NCBI GenBank assembly: GCA_955652455.1
Contig: CATPBU010000121.1
Coordinates: forward strand, 1 to 6,236
Direction of reading: 5' to 3'
Source of the DNA: Candidatus Dormiibacterota bacterium
GTDB taxonomy: Bacteria > Chloroflexota > Dormibacteria > UBA8260
DNA length: 6,236 bases
In this document: positions 1 to 6,028 of the stretch, piece by piece
Layout: every line of letters starts with the position of its first letter
Numbering within the stretch: position 1 is the first letter of the stretch
Translations under genes and position numbers: made by a program
Notes under the pieces: generated by a model
Seen by the model: only the letters and a program-made list of their open reading frames with translations
What the model was told of the DNA's origin: nothing
Database searches by the model: none

Positions 1-14
1 TAACAAGATCACCG

Positions 15-734
15 ATGGCGGCTGCGACGGCCTCCGGCGCCCGGATGATGGGGCCCATGCGCTTCGCGCGGTTTCGTCCTGTGCACGCGTCACCGAGACG
101 GCGGCGCTCGAAACACGGCCAGGGGTTGGTGGAGTTCGCCCTCGTCGCGCCGGTCTTCCTCTTCGCCGTCTTCGCCATGATCGACGGCGGATTTCTCCTG
201 TTCAGCGTCAACGCGGTGGACCAGGCCACCACGATCGGCAGCAACTCTGTCTCTGGTCTCGGGAAGGTTTCGACCGCCGACATCACCTCGATGCAGCGCA
301 TGGCGGCATCCGCGGGATTGGAGACCACGTCGCTGGTGAATGTCTCGGAGATCGACGTCGAGCAGCTGGTGACCAACGGCACCCAGGACGGCTTCTCCGT
401 CCACGCCGATGGCACGCCGGTCATCCAGACAGGGTGCGCCGGCGGCCCCACCGGCGTTGACGGAGCGCTCGAGTGCATCGACCGATACAAGTTTGGCGGG
501 CCCGGGAGCACTCCGCCAATCGTCGTGATCAACGCAAGTTGCCTGGCGTCGGTCGACCCCTCGCAGTGTCCTCCGTGGCCACCGTCGGCTCGCGATGTGA
601 CCAACGGCGAGAGCTCCTTCGTCGGCCTGAAGGTCACCTACTCGTATCGCTTTCTCACCGGGATCGCGCCCACCATCACCCTGACCACCACCAAGACGTT
701 TCGGCTCGAACCAGAGAATTCACCCGGAACATGA
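15..734 (+). CDS. TadE-like minor pseudopilin of a Tad/Flp pilus locus
   Basis: The protein is 239 residues from the first ATG. It has a basic N-terminal leader (RRRR at 28-31), then Gly35 followed by QGLVEF and a hydrophobic helix at about 38-63. Glu40 and Phe41 sit at +5 and +6 after the presumed prepilin-peptidase cut at Gly35, which is the type IVb (Flp/TadE) processing pattern. The rest, about 175 residues, should be extracytoplasmic. It contains four cysteines (141, 154, 176, 185), which could form two disulfides. By family knowledge TadE proteins are minor pseudopilins needed to assemble Flp pili, processed by a TadV-type peptidase. The start is uncertain: no clear Shine-Dalgarno precedes ATG 15, and in-frame ATGs at 45, 48 and 57 exist. 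The one at 57 gives a more usual 21-residue leader. The stop overlaps the next gene's ATG, implying translational coupling. The family is fairly sure; the start is not. Confidence 0.8.
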   Translation: MAAATASGARMMGPMRFARFRPVHASPRRRRSKHGQGLVEFALVAPVFLFAVFAMIDGGFLLFSVNAVDQATTIGSNSVSGLGKVSTADITSMQRMAASAGLETTSLVNVSEIDVEQLVTNGTQDGFSVHADGTPVIQTGCAGGPTGVDGALECIDRYKFGGPGSTPPIVVINASCLASVDPSQCPPWPPSARDVTNGESSFVGLKVTYSYRFLTGIAPTITLTTTKTFRLEPENSPGT

Positions 735-1363
735 GCATGAAGCGGCGCGCGCAGAAGGGTCAGTCGCTGGTGGAGCTCTGCCTCGCCCTGCCCGTCTGCC
801 TGTTGCTCTTCATGGGCGTGTACACCGCCGGCACGTTCATCTCCGACATGAACGTTGCCGGTCAGGCAACCAGGGCTGGAGCTCGCCTCGGTGCTGAGGT
901 CGGGAACTACGGATACGGAACGACAGTAGCCTTGAGCGCTCCCTGCATGGTCGGCTCGAAGGACCCGTGTGCCGTCGACCAGGACATCGCCACCGTCGTG
1001 GCGACGGTCGCCAAGAGCATGCAGAACGTAAAGTCGATGGACGAGATCGACGTCTACGACCCCTGTTATTCGTCAGGGGCGTGCCCAGACACCACAGCTG
1101 TTTGCAGTGACGCCGCCAACATCAACGGTGGCTACCAGGTTGGTGACCCAGTAGACGTGTACAAGTTGGTGGCCGGCACCTGGACGCTTCAGGGCGGAGC
1201 GGGCTACAAACTCGACGATCGCCTTCAGAAACATCCCAACGAACGGGCGATCGGTGTGCGCCTCGTCTTCACCTTCCAGGCCTCCGCGCCGATCTCGTTC
1301 TTCAATATCCAGGCGTTGCAGTACGCAACCATGTGTCTCGCGCCGACCGAGTCAGGAGCATAG
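731..1363 (+). CDS. second TadE/TadF-like pseudopilin
   Basis: The protein has 210 residues. A short basic leader (KRRAQK, 4-9) precedes Gly10, then QSLVEL with Glu15 at +5, followed by a single hydrophobic helix at about 13-35. This is the type IVb prepilin-like signature of the TadE family. The remaining 175 or so residues should lie outside the membrane and contain six cysteines (72, 80, 112, 118, 125, 202), an even number consistent with disulfides; Cys17 and Cys23 are within the helix. The start is set by the ATGA overlap with the preceding stop. The reading frame is open further upstream to 473, but that extension overlaps the preceding gene and reads as Arg/His-rich out-of-frame sequence. 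A second in-frame ATG at 737 is possible. The position between a TadE-like and a TadG-like gene corresponds to tadF in the classical tadEFG order. By family role it would be a minor pilus component or assembly factor; the exact role is inferred. Confidence 0.8.
   Translation: MSMKRRAQKGQSLVELCLALPVCLLLFMGVYTAGTFISDMNVAGQATRAGARLGAEVGNYGYGTTVALSAPCMVGSKDPCAVDQDIATVVATVAKSMQNVKSMDEIDVYDPCYSSGACPDTTAVCSDAANINGGYQVGDPVDVYKLVAGTWTLQGGAGYKLDDRLQKHPNERAIGVRLVFTFQASAPISFFNIQALQYATMCLAPTESGA
1354..1358 (+). promoter_or_regulatory. Shine-Dalgarno of the TadG-like gene
   Basis: AGGAG lies 8 nt upstream of ATG 1367 and overlaps the last codons of the preceding pseudopilin gene. It fixes the start of the TadG-like gene and shows tight operon packing: only 3 nt separate the upstream stop from this ATG. 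Confidence 0.75.
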
Positions 1364-1366
1364 AAG

Positions 1367-3352
1367 ATGACCCGTCGACGTCCAGGCTCTCTGCGCACAT
1401 CACGCCGGTCCACCCAAGGTCAGGTGGTGCCGATTTTCGCACTCATCGCGGTGGTGCTCTTCGCGGCCACGGGGCTCGCCGTTGACGCTGGGCTTGCGTA
1501 TTTCACCTACAACGGATCCGAACGGGCTGCTGCATCAGCTGCGCTTGCCGGCGTGCCGTACATGCCCAACGGCCTTCCGACCGGTACGAACACGAGCACC
1601 ACGTGTGTCGGGACCGCCGGCGCCGCCGCCTGTGCCGCCACCGCGCGGGATGGCCTCGCCAACGGCAGCACTGTCAATGGTCATCCGGTGACGGTCACCG
1701 TTGCGCGTTACCCATCCGGCTGCGGAGCGGTGGGCAGCCCTTGTGCAGACAACAAGCTCACTGTCCAGGTCACCGCATGGGTACAGCCGACGTTCCTCCA
1801 CGTACTCGGCTTCGGAGACCACCAGGTGACCGCGACAGACACCGCGTTCTTCCTGCCGCCAATCTCCCTCGGCCAGCCGGGTGCGCAGCTCGGCAGCAGT
1901 ATTGACCAGCTTGGCACGGGGGGCACCAATTACTACTTTCTCCGATCGGAAGGCTACGGAAACGATCGCACCGAGGGTGACGCCTACGATCCCTACAACA
2001 CGAAGGTGAACATCTCCTGCAATTCCGGCGTCACGGAGACGCCGGCGGCGAACACGGGAACGTCGACGGACGTGCACACTCTGAGCGCCAGCCTTGGTAC
2101 GGATGTCTCCGATTCAACGCTCACAGGCGCGGGATTCAACAAGTTGCCTCTGGCCGGAGGGTATGACTTTTCTCTGACCGTGCCCTCGACGGTCGCGGCA
2201 GGATACGGGATGGTCTACAACCCTGCGTTCGCTCCTGACGGCGGGTTCAACCCTGCCGGTGGCAGTTACAACATGCACGAGCAGGACGGAAGCTTTTCGG
2301 GCAACACGTACACGGACCAGTACTCCGCGATGGAGTACACCCTGTTCCAGGTCAATGACCGGTTCGACCACAGCAGCGATACTCCGCTGAGCCAGGTCAT
2401 CGTCGACCCCCTGAACGTGACGATCAGCGGCGGCGCGCCGACCTCCTTCGTGGACGTGGCCAACGGGAAGACCCTGCCAGCCGGGGTGTTCAACTACGTG
2501 CTCAACAACGTCTACCACAAGTGGGTCGACGTGGGAATGCCGCCTGCGGCTTCCACCGCATGGACGTCCGGGGGCGTTAACTACAACATCTTCCACGTGG
2601 CCAAGCAACTCGCGGCCGGCTCGCTGGCTCCGGGGTCGTACCGGCTTCGCGCCGACATGCTCGACTACAAAGGTTTGCGCCCGGCCGATGATGCGGGAGC
2701 CTCTCAGTGCTCGCGCGCGCATAAGGGCTATGCCATTCAGCTGGCGACCTCGACCAGCGCGCCGTGCGCAGACCCAGGCTGCCAGGTGTCGGCCCTCGAT
2801 GAGCTTGCGGTGTACACGCCGATCATCACCGCCGGGTCCTCCGGGTTCTCCATCCCGCTGTTCCAGCTCCCAGCTGACTATGCGGGCCAGACGATCAACT
2901 TCTACATCTTCGACGTCGGGGACGTGAGTGGCACGAACTCGATCTCGATCCAGAACCCGGACACGGTGAGTTGTGGCGGCTCTCCCGCCCCCTGCTTATT
3001 CACGACATCGACGGGAGTCAAGGTGTACGACCTCGGTGCCAGCCGAAGCACCAGTCTGACCGGCAACATGCTCTCCCCGAATGGCACGGCGGACGCATGC
3101 GCGAGCCCGGCCGTCCAGCCGGACGGCACCCAGGCTCTGGTCAACACTACCCCGATCGGTGGTGGGTGCCCCGGCCGCCCGAGTAACTTCTTCAACGGGC
3201 GCTGGCTGCTCTTCCAACTGCAGATCCCGTCCAACTACACTGGGGCCGCCGGCGCCTACTGGCTGCTGCACTACTCGCTGAGCAGCGGTACCGCCTCGGA
3301 CACGTTCACGATCGCGGTCAACTACGCCAACTCGCCCGTCCATCTCCTGTAA
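1367..3352 (+). CDS. TadG-like pilus-assembly protein with large secreted domain
   Basis: The protein has 661 residues. A basic N-terminus (1-14) precedes Gly18, then QVVPIFAL and a hydrophobic helix at about 20-46 ending in AVDAGLAYF. This matches the 'TadE/TadG-like, putative Flp pilus-assembly' N-terminal domain. Unlike the two upstream pseudopilins it has Ile, not Glu, at +5. The remaining 610 or so residues are rich in Gly, Thr, Ser, Asn and Tyr, look beta-rich, and hold all 12 cysteines. Recognisable stretches are EGDAYDPY (203-210), VYNPAF (283-288), a YRLRAD segment near 425, FYIFDVGDVSG near 511-521, and a WLLFQLQIP segment near 612-620 before a PVHLL C-terminus. From memory, similar patterns occur in long TadG-related proteins of Chloroflexota and Actinomycetota. 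No VWA domain is evident, although classical TadG often carries one. Likely role: membrane-anchored surface or pilus-associated component, possibly adhesive (inference). The start has a good Shine-Dalgarno. Confidence 0.8.
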   Translation: MTRRRPGSLRTSRRSTQGQVVPIFALIAVVLFAATGLAVDAGLAYFTYNGSERAAASAALAGVPYMPNGLPTGTNTSTTCVGTAGAAACAATARDGLANGSTVNGHPVTVTVARYPSGCGAVGSPCADNKLTVQVTAWVQPTFLHVLGFGDHQVTATDTAFFLPPISLGQPGAQLGSSIDQLGTGGTNYYFLRSEGYGNDRTEGDAYDPYNTKVNISCNSGVTETPAANTGTSTDVHTLSASLGTDVSDSTLTGAGFNKLPLAGGYDFSLTVPSTVAAGYGMVYNPAFAPDGGFNPAGGSYNMHEQDGSFSGNTYTDQYSAMEYTLFQVNDRFDHSSDTPLSQVIVDPLNVTISGGAPTSFVDVANGKTLPAGVFNYVLNNVYHKWVDVGMPPAASTAWTSGGVNYNIFHVAKQLAAGSLAPGSYRLRADMLDYKGLRPADDAGASQCSRAHKGYAIQLATSTSAPCADPGCQVSALDELAVYTPIITAGSSGFSIPLFQLPADYAGQTINFYIFDVGDVSGTNSISIQNPDTVSCGGSPAPCLFTTSTGVKVYDLGASRSTSLTGNMLSPNGTADACASPAVQPDGTQALVNTTPIGGGCPGRPSNFFNGRWLLFQLQIPSNYTGAAGAYWLLHYSLSSGTASDTFTIAVNYANSPVHLL

Positions 3353-3374
3353 GTCGCACCGCTCCTCTCGCCTC

Positions 3375-3392
3375 CCTTGGGTAACCCCAAGG
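3375..3392 (+). terminator. hairpin after the Tad genes, possible terminator
   Basis: A perfect 7-bp stem (CCTTGGG and CCCAAGG) with a TAAC loop lies 22 nt after the TadG-like stop and 25 nt before hemW. No T-run follows, so it is not a canonical intrinsic terminator. It could be a weak terminator, an mRNA 3'-end stabiliser, or an operator near the hemW promoter. Confidence 0.4.
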
Positions 3393-3403
3393 ATCCGCCG
3401 ACG

Positions 3404-3409
3404 TAGAGT
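3404..3409 (+). promoter_or_regulatory. candidate -10 element for a leaderless hemW transcript
   Basis: TAGAGT fits the TANNNT -10 pattern and ends 8 nt before the hemW ATG at 3418. That spacing would put the transcription start at or next to the start codon. No Shine-Dalgarno is visible before this ATG, which fits a leaderless mRNA. No convincing -35 box is found at normal spacing. This is inference from a short motif. Confidence 0.35.
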
Positions 3410-3417
3410 GCGTCCTC

Positions 3418-4596
3418 ATGACCGCGGTCGAACGCCCGAACGTCAGCGCCCTCTACCTCCACATCCCCTTCTGCGAGCGGAAGTGCGAGTACTGCGACTT
3501 CGTCTCGGTTGCCGGGGCCCGTGGCCAGCATGAGTACGTCGCCGCGCTTCGCTCTGAGCTACGCGCGCTGGGCGAGGTGCTCGATGGCTGCGTGCTCGAC
3601 ACCATCTTCTGCGGTGGGGGGACCCCCGGCCTTCTCGACCTCGACCTACTCGCCGCGTTGATGGCCGAGGTGCGGGCGTGCTTCGCGGTGTCCCCCGACG
3701 CCGAGGTCACGCTCGAGGTCAACCCCTCCAGCTCGTCGAAGCGACGCGCGCAGAGCTGGCTGGCGGCGGGCTTCAACCGTGTTAGCGTCGGAGTCCAGAG
3801 CACGCACGCCGGCGTCCTCGCGTTTCTCGGTCGTGTTCACGACGCCGACCGCGCCATCGCTGCGATCCAGGAGGTTCGCGCCGCCGGTTTCGACAACGTC
3901 AGCGGCGACCTCATCTACGCCGTTCCCGGGTTGGATGACTGCAGCTGGGCGGCGACGCTCGAGACCCTGGTCGCGGCGGCGCCGGACCACGTCTCGTGCT
4001 ACGAGCTCACCGTGGAGGACGGGACCCCGCTGCACCGGTCGGTCGCCGCGGGCCGTGTCCATGTGGTCGATCCCGATAGCGCCCTGCGCCAGCACCGCAT
4101 TGCCCTCGAAACCCTGGCGGCGGCCTGTTACATGCAGTACGAGGTGAGCAACTTCGCGCGCGGCGACCGTTACTGCCGCCACAACCTCGTGTACTGGCGC
4201 AATGGCCACTACGCGGCCGCCGGGGTCGGCGCCCACGGCCATCTACCGGCGACGATGGCGCGCGGCTTCGGCCTCGAGCCGCCGCCGGCGGCGCTGTCCT
4301 TCCGGTACCAGCACGGCCGCAGCGTCGAGGGCTACATCGAGGCCGTCAATGCCGCCCCGCTGGCGATCCGCGAACCAGAGTGGATCGACGCCACCATGCA
4401 CGCCGAGGAGTCGATCATGCTGGGCCTGCGGCTCAGCGAAGGCGTCCGGCTGGAACACGAGGATGTCCTTGCGGAGGCGCGTGAGCTGGCCGGCGCGGGC
4501 CTGCTCGTCCTGGACGGTTCTCGTGCGCGGGTCACCGCTCGCGGCGAGGATGTGCTCAACCAGGTGGCCGTCCGACTGGCCGCTCGCTGCGCCTGA
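3418..4596 (+). CDS. hemW: HemW, radical SAM heme chaperone
   Basis: The protein has 392 residues, about the usual family length. The radical SAM cluster motif CX3CX2C is Cys19, Cys23, Cys26 followed by DF, within LYLHIPFC. Further core motifs are GGGTP (66-70), EVNP (100-103), NRVSVGVQS (120-128), LGRVH (137-141), GDLIYAVPG (163-171) and YELTVEDGTPL (195-205). HNLVYW (255-260) matches the HNxxYW heme-binding motif of HemW, and YEVSNFAR and GVGAHG flank it. An MLGLRLSEGV segment belongs to the C-terminal domain. By family knowledge HemW binds a [4Fe-4S] cluster, SAM and heme, and delivers heme to respiratory enzymes at the membrane. It is often mislabelled oxygen-independent coproporphyrinogen III oxidase (HemN). 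The HNxxYW motif, the three-cysteine motif without HemN's fourth Cys, and the position upstream of hrcA favour HemW. Small deviations are Gly after GGGTP where Ser is usual, and Val in EVNP where Ala is usual. The start gives a short normal N-terminus but has no Shine-Dalgarno. Confidence 0.94.
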   Translation: MTAVERPNVSALYLHIPFCERKCEYCDFVSVAGARGQHEYVAALRSELRALGEVLDGCVLDTIFCGGGTPGLLDLDLLAALMAEVRACFAVSPDAEVTLEVNPSSSSKRRAQSWLAAGFNRVSVGVQSTHAGVLAFLGRVHDADRAIAAIQEVRAAGFDNVSGDLIYAVPGLDDCSWAATLETLVAAAPDHVSCYELTVEDGTPLHRSVAAGRVHVVDPDSALRQHRIALETLAAACYMQYEVSNFARGDRYCRHNLVYWRNGHYAAAGVGAHGHLPATMARGFGLEPPPAALSFRYQHGRSVEGYIEAVNAAPLAIREPEWIDATMHAEESIMLGLRLSEGVRLEHEDVLAEARELAGAGLLVLDGSRARVTARGEDVLNQVAVRLAARCA

Positions 4597-4731
4597 ACGT
4601 CGGTCGCGCGGGCGCCGGTGTGGCGTGCTGTAACGGCTCGGCAGACGGTTCACTCTGGAGGCAGACGTCCGGGTGACGATGTGGCTGAGGGGCTAGAAGT
4701 CTGTCGTCGAATCCCGGACGATTCGGGTCAG
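4597..4731. other. hemW - small ORF intergenic region
   Basis: These 135 bp hold no gene I can support. The frame of the downstream small ORF stays open back to GTG 4618, but third codon positions there are only about half G or C, against a strong G/C preference after ATG 4732, so the segment looks non-coding. It contains an 8-bp inverted repeat and a GGAGG at 4656-4660 with no well-spaced long ORF behind it. Confidence 0.5.
4666..4720 (+). repeat. 8-bp perfect inverted repeat, possible leader stem
   Basis: CGTCCGGG at 4666-4673 and CCCGGACG at 4713-4720 are exact reverse complements separated by 39 nt. The right arm could instead pair over a short distance with CGGG at 4724-4727 (CCCG at 4713-4716, plus a G-U pair), so two exclusive structures are possible just before ATG 4732. 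No U-tract follows either stem. In GC-rich DNA such repeats can be accidental. Confidence 0.35.
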
Positions 4732-4923
4732 ATGCACCGTCTGCCCGTTCACCAGCCGCCGCCTGACCCCGTCGTCGAGGACCTCATCCGCGCGGGCCTG
4801 ACCCGCTCGACCGCGTTGGCCATGGAGTCGTGGAAGGCGCGCGAGGTGCTCGAACTCCTTCGCGAATCTGAGCGCGGCGATGCTGGTTTGCGGCCGGTGA
4901 GCTCAGCGCGTGGTAGGATTTAG
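4732..4923 (+). CDS. small hypothetical protein, weakly ribbon-helix-helix-like
   Basis: This ORF encodes 63 residues and I do not recognise the family. It is supported as coding because third codon positions become strongly G/C from ATG 4732 and codons such as GTC, CTC, GAG and CGC dominate, unlike the preceding DNA. The layout is a short possible strand (HRLPVHQ, 2-8), a proline-rich turn, a predicted helix (about 12-22, VVEDLIRAG) and a second longer helix starting at TRS (24-26) and running to about 48 (WKAREVLELLRES), then a loose tail. Strand-helix-helix with a T/S-R-S start to the second helix resembles ribbon-helix-helix DNA-binding proteins, but the match is only a pattern seen by eye. 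In-frame GTG starts at 4681 and 4618 would lengthen it; codon composition argues against both. No strong Shine-Dalgarno is present. The stop codon lies inside the CIRCE operator, and the hrcA promoter overlaps its last codons. Confidence 0.5.
   Translation: MHRLPVHQPPPDPVVEDLIRAGLTRSTALAMESWKAREVLELLRESERGDAGLRPVSSARGRI
4911..4919 (+). promoter_or_regulatory. candidate extended -10 promoter of the hrcA operon
   Basis: TGGTAGGAT fits an extended -10 element (TG, one base, then TAGGAT). It ends at the edge of the CIRCE element, so transcription would start inside CIRCE and HrcA bound there would block polymerase. A TTGCGG at 4888-4893 is the nearest -35-like sequence, but its 20-bp spacing is too long; an extended -10 can work without a good -35. 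The promoter lies within the 3' end of the small ORF. Confidence 0.5.
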
Positions 4924-4946
4924 CACTCGAACATAAGGAGTGCTAA
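4920..4946 (+). promoter_or_regulatory. CIRCE operator (HrcA binding site)
   Basis: TTAGCACTC, a 9-bp spacer (4929-4937), then GAGTGCTAA exactly matches the CIRCE consensus TTAGCACTC-N9-GAGTGCTAA. The dyad extends one base pair further on each side (T4919 with A4947). CIRCE is the operator bound by the HrcA repressor, whose folding is assisted by GroE; loss of binding after heat stress derepresses chaperone genes. Here it lies 36 bp before the hrcA TTG, so hrcA is autoregulated together with grpE. Confidence 0.97.
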
Positions 4947-4968
4947 ACCCGCCGTCGCGGGACGTGGT

Positions 4969-4975
4969 GAAGGAG
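4969..4975 (+). promoter_or_regulatory. Shine-Dalgarno deciding the hrcA start
   Basis: GAAGGAG ends 6 nt before the in-frame TTG at 4982. The in-frame GTG codons at 4940, 4964 and 4967 lack a comparable ribosome binding site, and 4940 lies in the right CIRCE arm. This favours TTG as the true start. Confidence 0.75.
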
Positions 4976-4981
4976 AGTGAG

Positions 4982-6028
4982 TTGGAGACACGGGTCCCCA
5001 TCCCCCTCGACCTGCGCAAGCAGCAGATCCTCAAGGCAGTGGTATCGGACTACACGCGCACCGGGGTGCCGGTCGGATCGCACGCGCTCGCCGTGCACCT
5101 TGCGTCGTGGTCGTCCGCGACCATCCGCAACGAGCTGGCCAACCTCGTCGACGTCGGCTACCTGCTCCAGCCCCACACCTCCGCGGGCCGGGTGCCGTCT
5201 GACCTCGGCTACCGGTACTACGTCGATTTCCTCATGGAGGAGGAGGCCGTGCCCGCCGCTGTGCGCCGCCAGATGGACCCGTTCTTTACGCAGCTCCCCG
5301 CCGGGCTCGAGGAGGTGCTCGAGATGGCCGCGCGTGCGCTGGCACTGGTGACCGACGCGGTCAGCATGGTCACCGCGCCGCGGGCGCTCGGAGCCCGGCT
5401 CAAGCATCTCGATCTGATCTCGCTGGAAGCCTGTCACGCGCTGCTCCTGCTGGTGCTCGACGGCAACCTGATCCGCCAGCAGCCCATCGCGCTCGGGCGT
5501 ACCAGCGACCAGACTGAGCTCAGCTCCCTCGCCCACCGCCTCAACATGGCGCTGGATGGCCGCGAGGCTCGCGAGCTCATCGAGGCCGGCATCGGCGCCG
5601 ACGAACCGGCGGGCTCGCTGTGGCCGGAGGTGATCAAGGCGATCGCACTAGTCATGGAATCAGTCGATGCCGGTCAGGACACCCTGGTGGTGCATGACGG
5701 CGTGCGAAACCTGCTCCATCAGCCCGAGTTCGGCGACGTTGGCCGTTTCCAGGAGGTGCTCGACCTGCTCGAGGAGGAACGCGTGCTCGGGGAAATGCTC
5801 GCCGCAATCGAGAGTGACCACGGTACCCGGATCATGATCGGGCGGGAGACCGGCGTCGAGCAGCTGCGCCAGTGCAGCCTGGTGATGACCACCTACCGCG
5901 TCGGCTCGCAGCGCTGGGGCACGCTGGGTGTGCTCGGACCGACCCGCATGCAGTACTCGCAGGTGGCCCCACGCGTCCGTTATGTCGCCACCCGGGTCGG
6001 CGATTCGCTGAGCAGGACACTGGGATGA
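4982..6028 (+). CDS. hrcA: HrcA, heat-inducible transcription repressor
   Basis: From the TTG start the protein has 348 residues, the normal HrcA length. An N-terminal winged-helix DNA-binding domain covers about 10-80: DLRKQQILKAVVSDY (10-24), PVGSH (30-34), SSATIRNEL (44-52) and GYLLQPHTSAGRVPSD (59-74), followed by GYRYYVDFLM, a near-invariant HrcA block. The middle and C-terminal parts form the GAF-like and dimerisation regions. The C-terminus has the family's IGRE, TTYRVG, GTLGVLGPTRMQYSQV and RVRYVA segments. HrcA represses class I heat-shock operons by binding CIRCE, and a perfect CIRCE lies just upstream, so autoregulation is well supported. A longer start at GTG 4940 would add 14 residues that do not resemble HrcA and would begin inside the operator. 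His34 replaces the Arg often found in the PVGSR motif. The stop overlaps the grpE start (ATGA), indicating coupled translation. Confidence 0.96.
   Translation: METRVPIPLDLRKQQILKAVVSDYTRTGVPVGSHALAVHLASWSSATIRNELANLVDVGYLLQPHTSAGRVPSDLGYRYYVDFLMEEEAVPAAVRRQMDPFFTQLPAGLEEVLEMAARALALVTDAVSMVTAPRALGARLKHLDLISLEACHALLLLVLDGNLIRQQPIALGRTSDQTELSSLAHRLNMALDGREARELIEAGIGADEPAGSLWPEVIKAIALVMESVDAGQDTLVVHDGVRNLLHQPEFGDVGRFQEVLDLLEEERVLGEMLAAIESDHGTRIMIGRETGVEQLRQCSLVMTTYRVGSQRWGTLGVLGPTRMQYSQVAPRVRYVATRVGDSLSRTLG

Noticed and set aside
1..14. TAA at 1-3 as the stop of an upstream gene
   Set aside because: Only three bases are visible and the upstream frame cannot be checked; it is plausible in a packed tad operon but unsupported.
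473..730. Upstream extension of the second pseudopilin frame (86 extra residues)
   Set aside because: It overlaps the first TadE-like gene in another frame and gives Arg/His-rich sequence without family similarity; the leader and Gly-Gln site begin just after ATG 731.
2100..2115. DxSxS-like motif (DVSDS) in the TadG-like protein as a VWA MIDAS site
   Set aside because: No hydrophobic strand precedes it and no other VWA features follow, so it is a chance match.
2114..2722. Long open frame on the minus strand (202 codons)
   Set aside because: It lies fully opposite the TadG-like gene, and its His/Arg/Val-rich product is typical of antisense shadows in GC-rich DNA.
3646..4242. Minus-strand open frame (198 codons) opposite hemW
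   Set aside because: Shadow of hemW; no recognisable motifs and no independent ribosome binding signal.
4666..4730. tRNA-like sequence (TCGAATCCC resembling a T-loop, TGGCTGAGGGG resembling a D-arm)
   Set aside because: The bases around TCGAATC do not form a T-stem, and the distance between the inverted-repeat arms (55 nt in all) is too short for a tRNA.
4943..5536. Minus-strand open frame (197 codons) opposite hrcA
   Set aside because: Shadow of the conserved hrcA coding sequence.
5300..5780. Repeated GAGGAGGTGCTCGA-type strings in hrcA
   Set aside because: They encode short Glu/Leu-rich helical stretches in a GC-rich codon background; no true direct repeat or mobile element boundary.
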